DNA of 64,000 nucleotides. Origin: Lyophyllum atratum. Lineage: Eukaryota; Basidiomycota; Agaricomycetes; Agaricales; Lyophyllaceae. The stretch covers positions 744,001 to 808,000 of the forward strand of contig JACGCN010000013.1 in assembly GCA_014905825.1 (NCBI GenBank), in the 5' to 3' direction. The notes beneath the pieces were generated by a model. The model was not told the DNA's origin, ran no database searches, and saw nothing but the letters and a program-made list of their open reading frames with translations. The translations under genes and the position numbers were made by a program. Of the stretch, positions 31,233 to 42,867 are shown in pieces (position 1 is the first letter of the stretch; each line of letters starts with the position of its first letter).

Positions 31233-33669
31233 TCATGAGCGAAGGGCCATGCTTTCCAGGATCTGGACGAGTTCATTCATCGCAGGGCGAAGGAAAGGGG
31301 CTTCATTCCAGCAGCGATCCAGTGTCTTCCAGAAAGCATCCACGTCCTTGAGTTGTATATGACAGTGTGCACCTCTAGAGGGTTTGACCCCTCGCAAGAT
31401 ATCTACCGTCACTGCATGATCGTTCGTACGGTTAGGATACGGCAGACTTCCTGTCGCAACCTCCAAGTAACAGGTATAACATAAGCAAAAGAAACGTATC
31501 AGCTGAACCTAACGTTCGTACCTCCAGACAAACCGAGGCAAAGGCATAAACGTCACTCTGCGTCGTGATCGGCGGTACACATCCATCGTCTTCAATAAGG
31601 ACCATGATCAGCTCTGGCGCCATCCACCTCGTAGACCCAGCGAAGAAGGAAGAGCCGATGTTGATAGAGTCTGACATGTCTCCGATAACCTTGGAGAGCC
31701 CGAAATCAGTGATAATGGGACAGCCGCGCCCGTCGATGAGGATGTTCCCCTGGAATAGTCACCATAATGGCGTGAAGCAACGCAAAGAAATGAGATATTA
31801 CTCACCCCTTTGAGATCTCCATGGACAATAATAGGTGTCGCTGAGTGCAAGTATGAGACCCCGGATGCGATCTGAACAAGCTGAAGTCATCCGAGAGATA
31901 CTGTAAGCAATGCTTCTAGCACTCAAGCTATTGAGCAGCGTACCAAATCCAGTCTGTTCGCCGTGGTGTTCCCTTTTAGATACTCGTACATCGTACCATT
32001 CTCGCACCAAGGCGAAACCATTCCAATGCTATTCTTGAACTGAACGATTCCGAAAAGTTGACTGATATTTCGGTGGCAAAGCCGATGCCACGCGATAACT
32101 TCGGCTTGAAGGCGCTGCGCATAAAGACGATGAGCGATCGAGGTATAACGCATAACGTGAAGGTATGATAACCTTCATCAACTTCTCCTTGACGTTCTTC
32201 ACCATGATTTGTCGTAGGACCTTCAGGGCAACCTATCAAACAATAAGCGTCGGTCGGCTGAAGAGGACTAGAATCTCACATTCCGCGATCGCTTCTCAAC
32301 GGGGTCATGCCAAACCGCTTTCCAAACATCCGAAAAGGCCCCATGACCGACAGCACAAGTTCCATACTGCACGACTTCGTCCGTCAGGTCAGTTAAGATG
32401 ACCGAACCTTTGACAACCAACGTCTTCGTCACAGTCTCTTGCAAGAATTTCTGACGACAGCGTTGCTTGAGACGGCTGTAGTCCTGGTGTTCCTGGATCC
32501 AGCGAAATTCGTCATACGATGAGACCGAGAGGGCGACCGATCGGAGTGCAGAGAAATAGAGATATTGTGGGTAGACTTGGAGAATCATCGCATTCCGAAG
32601 GTGCACATCTGATGCGGACTCGAGGCCCACGTCGACCCTTATGTTTGGGGAATCCAGGACCCCTGAAACGGGATCCACATCTTTGTCAAAGTTTCCAAGA
32701 ATGTAGAGAGCAAATGTGGGAAGGATGGGGAAGAATAGGTCACAGCATTCGCTATTCCAATCATCAGTATAACGGTGGTTGTTGATCCGATTTCAAGACT
32801 CACGGATCCTCGTCGAACCCTTCGCCCAAGGTGCCGTAGCAAGATTCTGTGAGGAGAAACTCTTGGTCTTCGGAGGCTATACCAATGCAAACATCTGCAT
32901 CGCAAAGCTGCCAACAATACGTGTCCATAGCCTTTCGAAAGTTGTCAAGCAGGGCTGTAGCCACGCGAGGCCAAGGCTGGTCCCGAGGGAGCAAGTTTAC
33001 GCCGTCCTGCGAAACGTTCTGCAAAAAAGCTATCATTCCCCGGAGGACGAAGCGCCGGTGATGCTCCATAAAAGCTGGCTGAAAGATCGGCAAAAACCGC
33101 CCTTGGTCGTCGTGATCTTTGAATGGTTCATCTAGAGAGAGCAAGACCTCGCGATATTTATCGCTATTTCGAAATCGTAGGAATGCCAGGAATCTGCATA
33201 GCTTGGTGATACGCTCCTTGTCAAAAGTGAAAGAGGTAGACTTGGTCGGAATGCCGCTTGAGTAGGTGCGTTCCATCAGCTCGTTGAGTGTCTGTTCGGC
33301 TTCGGATTCCAAGGTGTAGAAGGCTTGCTCTGCAGCCTCTACTAGGTGTTGTGTTGAAAGGCTTGTTACAAAGTCTTGAAATACGGAGCATCTCGTGACA
33401 GGAGCAATGCAAGTTTCGGTGAGTTCATTATCGTAGACATCGTAAATATGTACTCGGGGATCCCGGGGAAGATCGTTGGGTCCACTCGATTGAAGAACAA
33501 AAATCAGTCTCGAATTGAACACGGAAAAGGAGAAACTTACGTTGTAGAAAGCCAAAATTTCCAGACGAATTGAGGAACGTGATAGGGAATCTCTGGAGAC
33601 GTTTTCTGAGGCCAACAGAATCAATCGATTTCTCTGCGGACATCGATAAGGTAACACAAGTACCTTCAT
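31233..33669 (-). CDS. DUF4238-like domain fused to a TKL-type protein kinase
   Basis: The first exon may be just ATGAAG (33664-33669), joined to an exon that reads KTSPEIPYHVPQFVWKFWL. The N-terminal half looks like fungal DUF4238: YHVPQFVWKFW, VHIYDVYDNELTE, ITKLCRFLAFLRFRNSDKY, HHRRFVLRGM, FLLTESCYGTLGEG and CCDLFFPILPTFALYIL. It runs without a stop, through QDYSRLKQRCRQKFLQETV, into a kinase domain. Kinase marks: Gly loop GHGAFSDVWKA, VALKVLR (catalytic Lys), LCHRNISQLFG, catalytic loop IVHGDLKG (Arg of HRD replaced by Gly), ITDFGLSK, STRWMAPEL, TTQSDVYAFASV, and RCWNEAPFLRPAM near the end. This loop form is normal for mushroom TKL kinases. The kinase core is complete, so activity is expected. 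What the DUF4238 part does is unknown. Confidence 0.82.
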
Positions 33670-34503
33670 CGGTTAGGCCAGTGGGAATGGAAACGCACGA
33701 ATACCATCAAGTTGTGATACGTCGTCGGGAGCGTTCAGTCCGGAATACAAACGAACGTTGACGAAGAGATGGTCGAGAAACGGTAAAGGCTGAAGTGGAA
33801 AGTTGGTCGTATGAGCTAGGAGTCTTCTCGAGGCTGTGCGTGTAACTCAAAAGTAGGGTGAGTTTCCGAGAGTCACCTGAAAAGCATTATGGTCAATTTG
33901 GAGAGAAGGCGAGGCGGTTGGCGTTCCGACCCCATCTAAGGTGACCCTATAAACGTTTCGGTGGATGCCAGGAACACATGTCTGCCGGCGTGTATCTGAT
34001 CAGTGAGGTCATCGCAGTAACTCCGGCCCTCCACAGATGGGTAGACATGTAGTGGAGCACGTTAGCATGACATGCGAACCTCCCAAGGTCACATTGGAAG
34101 ATGAAGGCTAAAAACCGACATAGTGCTGTGATACCGTAGGCCTAATAGAATCTAGGCCTTGGGGGCCCGCTATCTTTGAACCGTGGTCGTCGGATGAAGG
34201 TGGTCGATGGTGTACCGTTGAGATTGAGTATTTGGTTCCGGAAAAACCAGGTGGAGCCGTAGATTAGATATGGGTGTGAATAGGTATCATAATCTATTGG
34301 GCGGCCAGAAATTCTCAGGTTAAACTTCAAGCTTCAAGCTTCAAGCTTTCAAGCTTCAAGGAGAGAGCCATAAATCCGAATCGCTGACTTTAACAACGCG
34401 GTGGCTGGATGGGGAATGGACACGTGAATCGGCAGGCCTCGCTTTGTCAAGAAGTTCCGGCGCAAACAGCGACAAAGAACGCGACTTTGAGGAAATTTGC
34501 TAA
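33670..34503. repeat. Intergenic with TTCAAGC short tandem repeat
   Basis: Divergent region between the kinase gene (leftward) and the peroxiredoxin gene (rightward). A run of five units of 'ttcaagc' (one with an extra t) lies at 34326-34360; each carries the HindIII-like palindrome aagctt. No gene is seen. Confidence 0.7.
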
Positions 34504-34509
34504 TATAAA
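34504..34509 (+). promoter_or_regulatory. TATA box of the peroxiredoxin gene
   Basis: TATAAA inside 'ctaatataaattgcc', 61 nt before the ATG at 34570. Position and strand fit a core promoter; not proven. Confidence 0.45.
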
Positions 34510-34569
34510 TTGCCACCTCCCCGGAAATCAGCCCACCGCTTCCCTCGAACCTCCTCATAGCATTTCAGA

Positions 34570-35544
34570 ATGGTTGCCCTTGTCCAACGCCCGGCTCCGA
34601 CTTTTAAAGCTGCAGCTGTAGCTGACGGCCTTTTCACAGACGTTTCTCTATCCGGCTATCTCGGCCAATGGTCCGTAGCAATTTTCTCTAACTGTGACTT
34701 AGGTCGCCGTGATGATAACTGTTTTCTAGGGTTGTTCTACTGTTCTATCCTATGTACTGCTTACGTTCCTTGCCTTCCGCGTGTTTTACTGACGTGCCAG
34801 CTTAGGGACTTCACGTTTGTTTGCCCCACGTAAGCCTCGCTCGCTTTACTGCCATTAATCTGGCCTAAAAAAGGCCTCCGTCATCAGTGAAATCCTTGCC
34901 TTCAACGATGCTTTGCCGCAGTTTAAGGCGCTTAATACTGCTGTGTTTGGTAAGGCTCCCTTTGTCGTAACCATCTTCGCCGTTCTGACGAGCAGACCAA
35001 AGGAATCTCCACCGACTCTCAGTTCTCTCACTTCGCATGGGCTACCCAGCCGCGCAGGGAAGGTGGCCTCGGGCCAGACTTGAAGCTTCCCCTCATTGCC
35101 GACAGAAACATGAAGATTTCGCGTGACTACGGAGTCCTTCTGGAGGAGGAGGGTGTCGCTCTTCGTGGTCTGTTCTTGATTGACCCTAAGGGAATTCTCA
35201 GGTGCGTACGATGGATAATAGCCTTTTATATTTCGCTAAAAAGCCGATGTAGACAAATCACCGTCAACGACCTACCTGTTGGTCGGTCTGTTGAGGAGAC
35301 TATCCGCCTCATCAAAGCCTTCCAGTTCACCGTAGGTATACCTTTCAAGGATCCCCGTCCACATCGCTAATTCTTGCACTCTTTTACCCAGGATGAGCAC
35401 GGCGAAGTCTGCCCAGCGAACTGGACTGAAGGATCGAAGACCATGAAGCCCGACCCTAAGGGATCCTTGGAATACTTCCAGTCTGTTGCCACAAACGGCG
35501 CTGTCAACGGGAATGGCACCGACAAGAAGCGCCCTCGTGTTTGA
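34570..35544 (+). CDS. TSA1: 2-Cys peroxiredoxin (thioredoxin peroxidase)
   Basis: Reduces hydrogen peroxide and organic peroxides with thioredoxin as reductant; usually cytosolic. It starts [20 protein letters not shown]. Splicing through several tiny exons gives [20 protein letters not shown] with the peroxidatic Cys in FVCPT, then [12 protein letters not shown], the GGLG motif and the resolving Cys in [12 protein letters not shown] pair follows in [12 protein letters not shown] plus YF is the mark of peroxiredoxins that are inactivated by high peroxide and can act as redox switches. The exon that encodes VVLLFYPM is only about 24 nt long. The usual WINTPR segment is WATQPR here. The C-terminal tail ([15 protein letters not shown]) is longer than in yeast Tsa1. 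The stop is at 35542-35544. The symbol marks the family; orthology to TSA1 over TSA2 is not implied. Confidence 0.92.
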
Positions 35545-36420
35545 GCAGAGCCTCCAGGTCCACATCACCGTCCCCGGTTACTCTTAATCAAAGGAACATC
35601 CATGCATTGGATCTTGGCACTCACAGTAAACATACCATGCATTGGCCAACTTCTCGTAATCCCGACACCATTCGACAAAGACCTAGAATCGGATGGAATT
35701 GTAGATATATCTTAACCAACTATATTTCTCGTACGTACTTCATTTCTAGTACCAGCTCACCGGTATAAGCAGTCATAAATTCTACACACAATATACTTAC
35801 CCATTGCTGATGAGCTCAGTATTTGTTTGCGGCTTGGTTATTGGTCAAGCGATGAAGCCCTGATCACGCGTCGTAAATAAAAGTAAGATATGGAGAAAAG
35901 TAGCAGGTTCTGTAGTGACGGCGCGTGTCCACATTTATGAATTCAAGGACGCGATTCGGATCCGCCCGGCGCGACGCGACCTCCACGCGTTTCCTGTCAC
36001 ATGACCGCATCTTCCAATTGCAAAGCCAGTCGTCGTCGTCATCGTTGAGGTTCTCTTCTGGCTTGCCTTCCCTTTGGTCACCGTAACTGTACGCCTCGGT
36101 ATGTCTCTTCCCTCTGCACACTGTCACCCTGGAGTGAGTGATACTGCTCCGAATCTTGTGCAATCAACGGGAAGACAGGCACTCCTACGGTCAGGCTGGT
36201 TGTCTCTGGTTGATTTTCTATCAAGAACTCTTCATCGCAGTCTTTCACATCAAGGGCCAGAGGAGAGGCGACGAGCCAGTTTCTCATTGCCCGAGTCATT
36301 CCTCACGGATAGATCCAAGCTTACTATCGCTGCACTCCCGCTCAACATCGCCGATGGTACTACGGATGTTTTCTTGTCTGCGAACCGCGGCGAATGCTCA
36401 TGACCCTAACGGTTCACACT
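35545..36420. other. Intergenic or unresolved 5' exons
   Basis: 3' flank of the peroxiredoxin gene, followed from about 36050 by short frames that could be 5' exons of the gene at 36421-37326 (for example a frame with LPFGHRNCTPR before a gtatgt donor). They could not be joined with confidence. Confidence 0.35.
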
Positions 36421-37326
36421 AGATGGTCCGCGAAGAACTCCGCGCCCTCGATGGTCAGTATCTGTATAGGCTGTGGAAGGAAAAGCCTTGGATCGAACTT
36501 GGATCGAACCCCATGCCCTTCCCATACACGTCGTTTCTACTGGCTACATCTTAGAACCTTGACTCTAACGACCCATTCGACTCGTACGTCAGGGGTGGCT
36601 CGGCGAACGATGAGTTTCTGCCTGCTGACATGGAAAACGCCGGTGGAGGTAAGCAGGCCCCCACCCAGGATGCTGAGGCACGTCAATGACCGTTGGATAG
36701 ACACCAACGATTGAGTTACTGCAATCGAAATCGCGGATTCTGGAATCCCGCCTATTGCTTTCTTTCTGGTAAAGAATTTGAATACACAGGGTTCCCCTCT
36801 CCGCCAGAAGTTAGTGGAAAGATTGGTCAAACTGGATATCCTTGGGGAAGCATGGTCGGAGGAGTATCGTCACTCTTTGGCTCGGCGAGCGGTACCACCC
36901 AAAGACGAATTGCTTGCTATAGGGACGGTGGCTAAGAATGCTATACCTTCAAGATCTCTCTTGCGACCAGCTCTCGACCATGCCCTCAAACTCAGCCAGA
37001 CGGAGCCACCGAGTAGCTGGTCTGCTTGCCTGATTTCTGTATTTGGTACCGGCTCGCGACGGCGCGAGCCACTTGAACGCACTCTTTGAGAGCATAGTCT
37101 AGCTCAAGGGCGATTTGTAGGGTCCGATGCCGCTAGCGCTGATAATTCAAGTTCTCCAGACTGTCCCACTGACTTCATCCCCCTCGCGACCTATTTTATC
37201 GCTGATGCAGCTGCGGGTCTCCACGAACATGATCTCCCTTCCGTTCCTGCTTCCAACACATTGGCACCATCACCCTCCACCGCCCGGAATTCGAGGAAGA
37301 TCCCACTTGCCCGGCTCTACAACTAG
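36421..37326 (+). CDS. Unrecognised multi-exon protein; 5' end unresolved
   Basis: I do not recognise this gene, but the coding signal is convincing. One exon reads LDSNDPFDSYVRGGSANDEF then LPADMENAGG before a gtaagc donor (about 36651). Joined to the acceptor gattgag (about 36714), the frame continues VTAIEIADSGIPPIAFFL, then NTQGSPLRQKLVERLVKLD and GEAWSEEYRHSLARRAVPPK. A donor after EPP and the acceptor tttgtag join in phase to SDAASADNSSSPDCP, then FIPLATYFIADAAAGLHEHD and a Ser/Pro tail ending KIPLARLYN-stop at 37324-37326. The middle block is helical and charged, and the end is disordered. No signal peptide or membrane helix is seen. The start is uncertain; the ATG at 36423 (MVREELRALDG) is a candidate but does not splice cleanly to the next exon. 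Confidence 0.5.
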
Positions 37327-37882
37327 AACATTGGAGCACAGATACTCAATAACGGCTCTAGTCTCGGCTCTCAACTTCTATTAATAAGGTAGAAACAGGA
37401 AGACGAGTGACCGAGACGGTACCGACTAACCTGATGGGACCCTGGGTCTGCGATGGACACAAATTTCTCACTTCAATTTGACTTGGACACTTCCTCATCC
37501 TCCTCTACATATGAATCTGCTTTCACTGTCGTTACCACTGCTTACGGGTCAATGTTAACCAGAATAACAGGTGCCACACGGGGCTATTGGTCGATAATTG
37601 GAGGTCAGACCTCAGCTTATTGATCTTTAATTGACTGGCCGGGTGTGATCTGTTCTGTAATTTTAAACCTCGTGCGGCGCCGCTGCTTGACGCGCATCAA
37701 AACCATATGGCTTCTACTGCAACCGATGATGACGTAGGCAATATTTCTTTCAATTTTTCCCATGTTTTCTGATGTTCTGTAACCGGCCAATTAGCCTTCA
37801 CCTTATCCGGCTAGTGGTAGTTGAACAGGGGTCGCCTTAAGCTTGTGCCTGAGCGCAACTTTCATGTTCAACCCCCCCATCT
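37327..37882. other. Intergenic with orphan exon-like stretch
   Basis: At about 37454-37550 an ATG-led frame (MDTNFSLQFDLDTSSSSST...) ends at a possible gt donor, and at 37710 another (MASTATDDD) abuts gtaggc. Either could be an upstream exon of the seven-helix gene at 37883, or a relic. Neither joins it in frame by eye. Confidence 0.3.
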
Positions 37883-39237
37883 ATGCTCACGCCCCACGAG
37901 CGTAGGCAACTCGAAGACCTTGGGTACTGGTTTCTTCGAGATTTAGCAGGGATCACGGCTTCGACCTTTTTTTACGGTGCGTAGATACCATATCGCTAAA
38001 GTCGCTCAGTGTTGATCCATGGCTGGCGTCCAGGAATCTTCGTGCTCCTGTTCTGCATATCCACATCTGCCGTCCTGTGAGTGCACCCCCGAAATAAGCG
38101 ATTCTTAAAAATTTTGACCGGTGACGCGCAGTCAACGAGAGGACAAGTCTCGCGCGACATGGGCAATGTTCGGTGCGACCGTCACGAGCTTCCTGCTCGC
38201 CACCCTATACTGGACCGCCGACGTCGCAGATCTCGTCATCTACATCTCGGCGACGCTGATCGAGGGCGTTAATGGGGCTGCAGATTCGGGATGGGTGGTC
38301 GCAAGCGATCCACGATTTCTTCCGCTAGACCAAATCATGAATTGGACGTTACAAGCCCTCGTAAGTCGTCTCAGCTGCTGCCCTGCGCAGACGAAGTCTT
38401 GATATTACTTTGCAGCAAATCGTCAACGACGTTGTAGTGATTTGGAGAGCGTGGGTGCTCTGTGCAGAGTACCAGTGGGCAATCCTCGGTCCGTTAACGC
38501 TCCTCCTCGGAACCTTTGGTATGTTGAGATGTCTGTGAGACTGCCCACACGCTCAAGAACGACCTTTTCCTCTTCAGCCACGTCTTTCGCATTTTTGGGG
38601 ATCACACTGGACAAGGATAAATTGAGAGCGTACTATGCCAGCAATGACAACGTAATGCACCCATTGCTCTACGCAAGCGGGGCTCTATCGTTGGCGACGA
38701 ATATACTTTCCGTGCTTCTCATTGCGTACAGACTATGGTGCGTAAGATGCTGTCTCATTTCCATATCCCATACCCCGTTCGCTAATATGCAATCGCTACT
38801 TGATGGCCGTTAGGACCTCTCGCACTTCTTGGAATTTCCGCACCAACAGCCGCTGGTCCCAGCCCCAAAGGATCCTGCTCATGATCATTGAGTCGGGCGC
38901 GCTTTACGGCGCGTGTCAGGTACGTTGCGGACCCATGAGCACTACTGTGTTAGCTCATCAGTCCACAGATCGCAGTCCTGTTCACGCTGGGCAAGGCAGA
39001 CACGCCCCCTACAACAGGCTTTTTCTTGGACCTGATAATCTGGGAAGGCTATATTCAGACGACAGTACGTGGCCATCTCTTGCGCTGTAGTGGCAATTGA
39101 ATAAGACCAACATTCAGGCAATGTATCCGACGATCGTTCTCCTCCTCATCGAATACAAGCGTTCATTTGCAGACCTGGACTGTTTTGTGTCAACATCACT
39201 CATAGAGGCTATAGACACCTCTCGCCCTTATCCATAA
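37883..39237 (+). CDS. Seven-helix membrane protein of the Agaricomycete type
   Basis: After removal of about seven introns the protein begins MLTPHERRQLEDLGYWFLRD and ends TSRPYP-stop. Seven hydrophobic helices are visible, in order: TASTFFYGIFVLLFCISTSA; MFGATVTSFLLATLYWTADV; IVNDVVVIWRAWVL; ILGPLTLLLGTFATSFAFLG; LSLATNILSVLLIAYRLW; ILLMIIESGALYGACQIAVL; and TTAMYPTIVLLLIEY. The phrases NDVVVIWRAWVL and MYPTIVLLLIE are common in a large, expanded family of mushroom integral membrane proteins of unknown function. It resembles a receptor in topology only; I see no G-protein-coupling or pheromone-receptor motif. The intron placements split helices cleanly in phase, for example TFG/ATSF at about 38518-38578. 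Function unknown. Confidence 0.75.
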
Positions 39238-40051
39238 CGATAATTTAGCAGATCTGCGCGCTTTCGACCGCCTGTTATCTGGAAACGTCGATGCGCTCCT
39301 TTCCTGGACGTGCTCTGACTCGTCGCTTTCAAATTTAGAACCCACGTCCATTCTCGGACTTGTATATACTACGGAGTATGTATGACTATAATATCATTAG
39401 CTATTCAGCCTTTCAAATCGTGTCACCATCTACTCGATTCGAATCACTTCTTCCTAAGTGAAGCACTATTCTTATTTTTTGTGCTCTCAGCTCCCACCTC
39501 CTGGACGCTTGCTTAACGAAGACCCTTGCCTGCTGCAGAAACAGATAGAGACCCGAGGCGTTGCACAATGACACTTGCATACTTCAATTGGAGCAGGCAT
39601 CTGGGGCCTCCGGTATCCACGGCCTTGTGAGGTTCATCCTAAGATACGAGGTTCCACCAAGGAGGTCAACCCTCCTCCAGAGGCTAATTATGTTGATCGG
39701 CTGGTAAATCACTTGGATCGGAAACCTGAGGACAAAGCAAGAACAATGGGTGTCAAGCACAACTAGATCACCACGTGGATTTAACCTGATGGTCATACCG
39801 TATTTCCTAAAATGGTATGTGTGGCGATCCACCAACGTATTGTTCTCCCATGTAGATATGGCCAGCTTGGACCACGTTGTTCTAAAGCGGCGACGTATAA
39901 GATGGGCCACAAGCTTGTTCGCGTTTCGAGACTGAACACCCCAACTCTTGATCCTACTGCAGCTTCACTTTGAACGGTATCATCTTGATCCTACTGCAGC
40001 TTTAACTTTGAACGGTATCATCTTGAACACGAATCTTGAACACGAATCTCG
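39238..40051. repeat. Intergenic with 37-nt and 13-nt direct repeats
   Basis: Just before the next gene a 37-nt unit is repeated head to tail (39946-39982 and 39983-40020), with one short indel and one or two changes. It is followed by two copies of 'tcttgaacacgaa'. The repeats end within about 5 nt of the ATG at 40052, so they form the 5' leader or core promoter of that gene. No gene is seen elsewhere in the stretch. Confidence 0.75.
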
Positions 40052-42371
40052 ATGTCGAACACAGAATATCCTGAAACGACTCTCATAGCGGGCAGCGACT
40101 TGATTTTCCAGGAGGATAAATATATCCAAGAATACGCTGCCGTGAGTCACACCTTTCTCCCGCACCACATATCTCCTCAACCCTTCCACAGTACTTCAAC
40201 CTGCCGAAGAACCTCACCCGAAGCGAAGCCCTAGAAACAATCTGCCAGCTTCATCCCGGTTCGACCGCATCGATCCCTATCCTCCCCCACCTCACATTCG
40301 AACGCATCAATGGCGGCAAGATTCGCTTCATTGAACGCGACACCGGGGTGGAAACCAGCCATCCAGCCACAGCCCAAGTGAACAAGGGACCCCCTTTGCC
40401 AGAATATAGGCGCCTTGTACGCCATTCACGTATTGCACTAGCCATGGTTGAAGCCGAGACTCGCAAACCCCCTTCGCCTGGACCCGAATTGATCTCTTCA
40501 GAGGACTCGCCACCGCCAGAAACCCCGACCGACGCTGCACCACTACCACCCAATGCGTCTGCTCCAAAAGACCCATTTAACATGGAACATAAACATGAGA
40601 TCATAATGCGATTCCCCACCCCCATTGACGAATATGAACCTTCCCCTCCTCGTCGCCCGCGGGGCTCAGGCTCTGATGACGATTCAGCAGCATCTTCGTT
40701 GCCAGCCTTCCCACCCAAGCCACGAATGAAATTTGTTTATCCTCCCATTCCTCGTTCGCCCGCAGATCGTGAACAGGATTATGTACGAGCCTTCTCTCCT
40801 GGAGAATCATGGGTGGAGAAGATGTATGCCGATATGGTTCGTGGTAGGAGGGACGTTAATAACGACCTGGAGGAGGTGAAGCGGGAGGTCAAAGATGCCT
40901 TGGAGGAGGTACTAAGAGCCGATGTCGAGTTCAAGGGCGAGATGCAATCCACCCAAGAGTTCATCACTTATCTAAAGCAAATCGCAAGCGCAGAGTGGAC
41001 GGATGAGATTCTGAAGAGGGCATCGCGGACGGCGGAAGAAGGGTCTGATGCCTCGGACGTCGATCCCCCCGGTGATGACGAAGGTGGAGATGATAGTGGA
41101 GGTGAGGACGGCGGTGGAAATGGTGGCGCACAGCGCGAAAGCCATGAAGCGGGCGACGACAAAGGTTCCTGCGGAAATGAGGAGGATAACGACGATGGAA
41201 GAGGCAGATCATCGTGCGTTGCGCCTGCTGGCCGTTTAATTTCCTCGCTGACGTTTTTCTTCTTTGTTTTCTTAGGCCGGCCGACTCCTGTGGAAGCCCA
41301 AGTTCGATACCTTCTTCATCGGGATGGTACTCCAGCAGGAAAGATGCTTTAGCGGAAACCGCAAATCCCGCAAGCCCACTCGCTTCACCAGTGCAGGCAG
41401 TCGGTGCCTCCCAGGACGCACAAAATCATAAACGCGACCGCGACGACGATGACTCGGAAGGATACAATAGGCAGCCCGGCCCTTCTTATAAGCGCGCGAA
41501 ATCTTCTCCTAGCCCATCGTCCGGTAAAGCTAGTCAAACTGCTCCTCCAAGGACCACCCTTCCTGATCGCGCAACACCTTCGCCATCGCTAAAACGTCCG
41601 AGGGATGACGACGACGGCGGGAGCAGCGAACTGGAGGTCGAATTGTCTGTCAGGCTGACAGGGAGTGAAGCCGACAGGAGCAGCAGCCCTGCCAGCCAAG
41701 GCGGCAGCCGCAAGAAGGCTCGATCCGACAGCATTGACGTCGCAGAGCCTAGTTCTTCCAGGAACAATATCCTTTCACCATCCTGCTCACCACGACCTCG
41801 TAGAAGGCCCGCTGCTACTCGCCAAAAGAGTTTCACTTTTTTCGGTGGCAGTGGCTCAGACGATGACAACTTCGAGCCCGGCGGAAGTCGTTCGAATCTA
41901 GGTCTTGCGCCTGGCGCGTACGACTATTCCAGCGATGAGGAGGAGGGCGAGGACCAAGTTACCAACCCTTTCGATCTTGGCGCTCCTTCTGCTGGCCCTT
42001 CCGCGACCACCTCTAATGCGCCCCCAGCATTCCATTTCTCAATCCCCACCCAAACCCAACCCACCGCTGGTCCTTCCAACCCTCGCCGAAATCCTCGGGC
42101 ATTGACACGGGCCACTGAGCGCCTCCGTGAAACATTCGACGGAGGGCTCGAGGCTTATGATTACGAGCAAGACCCGGATTGGCAACGACGACAGGAGCGC
42201 CATCATGATAATGTCCGGGATGCGCTGGAACGTAGCGGCCAGGGAGCGGCTCTTGAGACCGAAAGGAGGATAGACTTCGAGAAGCTGAGAATGCCGAATG
42301 GATGGTTGGTATTTGCTTCTGATGAGGAGGAGGAGGAGGAGGAGGAGGAGGAGCCTGAGGATGGCAAGTAG
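40052..42371 (+). CDS. Acidic, largely disordered protein (735 aa)
   Basis: Three exons close in frame: 40052-40141, 40192-41213 and 41276-42371. Family not recognised. Residues 1-100 look ordered (LIFQEDKYIQEYAAYFNLPK, ILPHLTFERINGG). Residues of about 230-310 hold a coiled-coil-like helix (NNDLEEVKREVKDALEEVLR). The rest is rich in Ser, Pro, Asp and Glu, with basic patches that look like nuclear signals (HKRDRDDDD, SRKKARSD, RPRRRPAATRQK). The end has a run of about ten Glu codons (SDEEEEEE...PEDGK) encoded by 'gag/gaa' repeats near 42320-42350. A nuclear role in chromatin or RNA binding is possible, but only composition supports it. A repeated 5' leader (39946-40050) abuts the ATG. Confidence 0.7.
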
Positions 42372-42867
42372 AAAGACGGAGGAGGGAGTTTATGTCGTGC
42401 CACCTTTTTTCGCCTTCGCTTTGTTTTGTTATCTTATCTAGAGTTGATCGCGCCTTTCTGTACGTGCCGGGCATACCTTATTTGCATCTTGCCAATCGAA
42501 TATCGATATCTTGGCTCCTTTGTATTTTCTTTGTGAAATTTAGGCTGAATCAGACTCTCCAACAGTACACTGAAATGACTTTTCGTGCCTGTACCGTTCT
42601 TGAGATAGTCATACAGGCGCTCAAAATTTCCATTCAGGGACTCTACCAGTGGTGCCGCTTCAGTACGCCGAATTGCTAGTAACAGCTAGTACTCACTCAC
42701 GAGAGAGAACGAGACAGCAAGTAATTTTTTGATACTAGCGTATGATACTTGTACTACACATATTTCAGGGATACGTCAAACCGTAGGACATGTTCCATTC
42801 GAGCATCTTCCACGGAAAGCCAAATTACATAGCGCAGAACTCAACCAGGGTCAAAGGAACAACTCTT
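42372..42867. other. Intergenic, convergent 3' ends
   Basis: The acidic-protein gene and the pectate lyase gene converge here. No gene is seen. A tight dimer of tag/act-rich sequence at about 42675-42700 is unremarkable. Confidence 0.5.

Noticed and set aside
34326..34360. TTCAAGC tandem run as a possible regulatory array
   Set aside because: A simple microsatellite far from either ATG; no evidence of function beyond the repeat.
37883..39237. Seven-helix protein as a pheromone or nutrient GPCR
   Set aside because: Only the helix number fits; the motifs are those of the expanded mushroom membrane family, and none of the fungal STE3 or cAMP-receptor type is seen.
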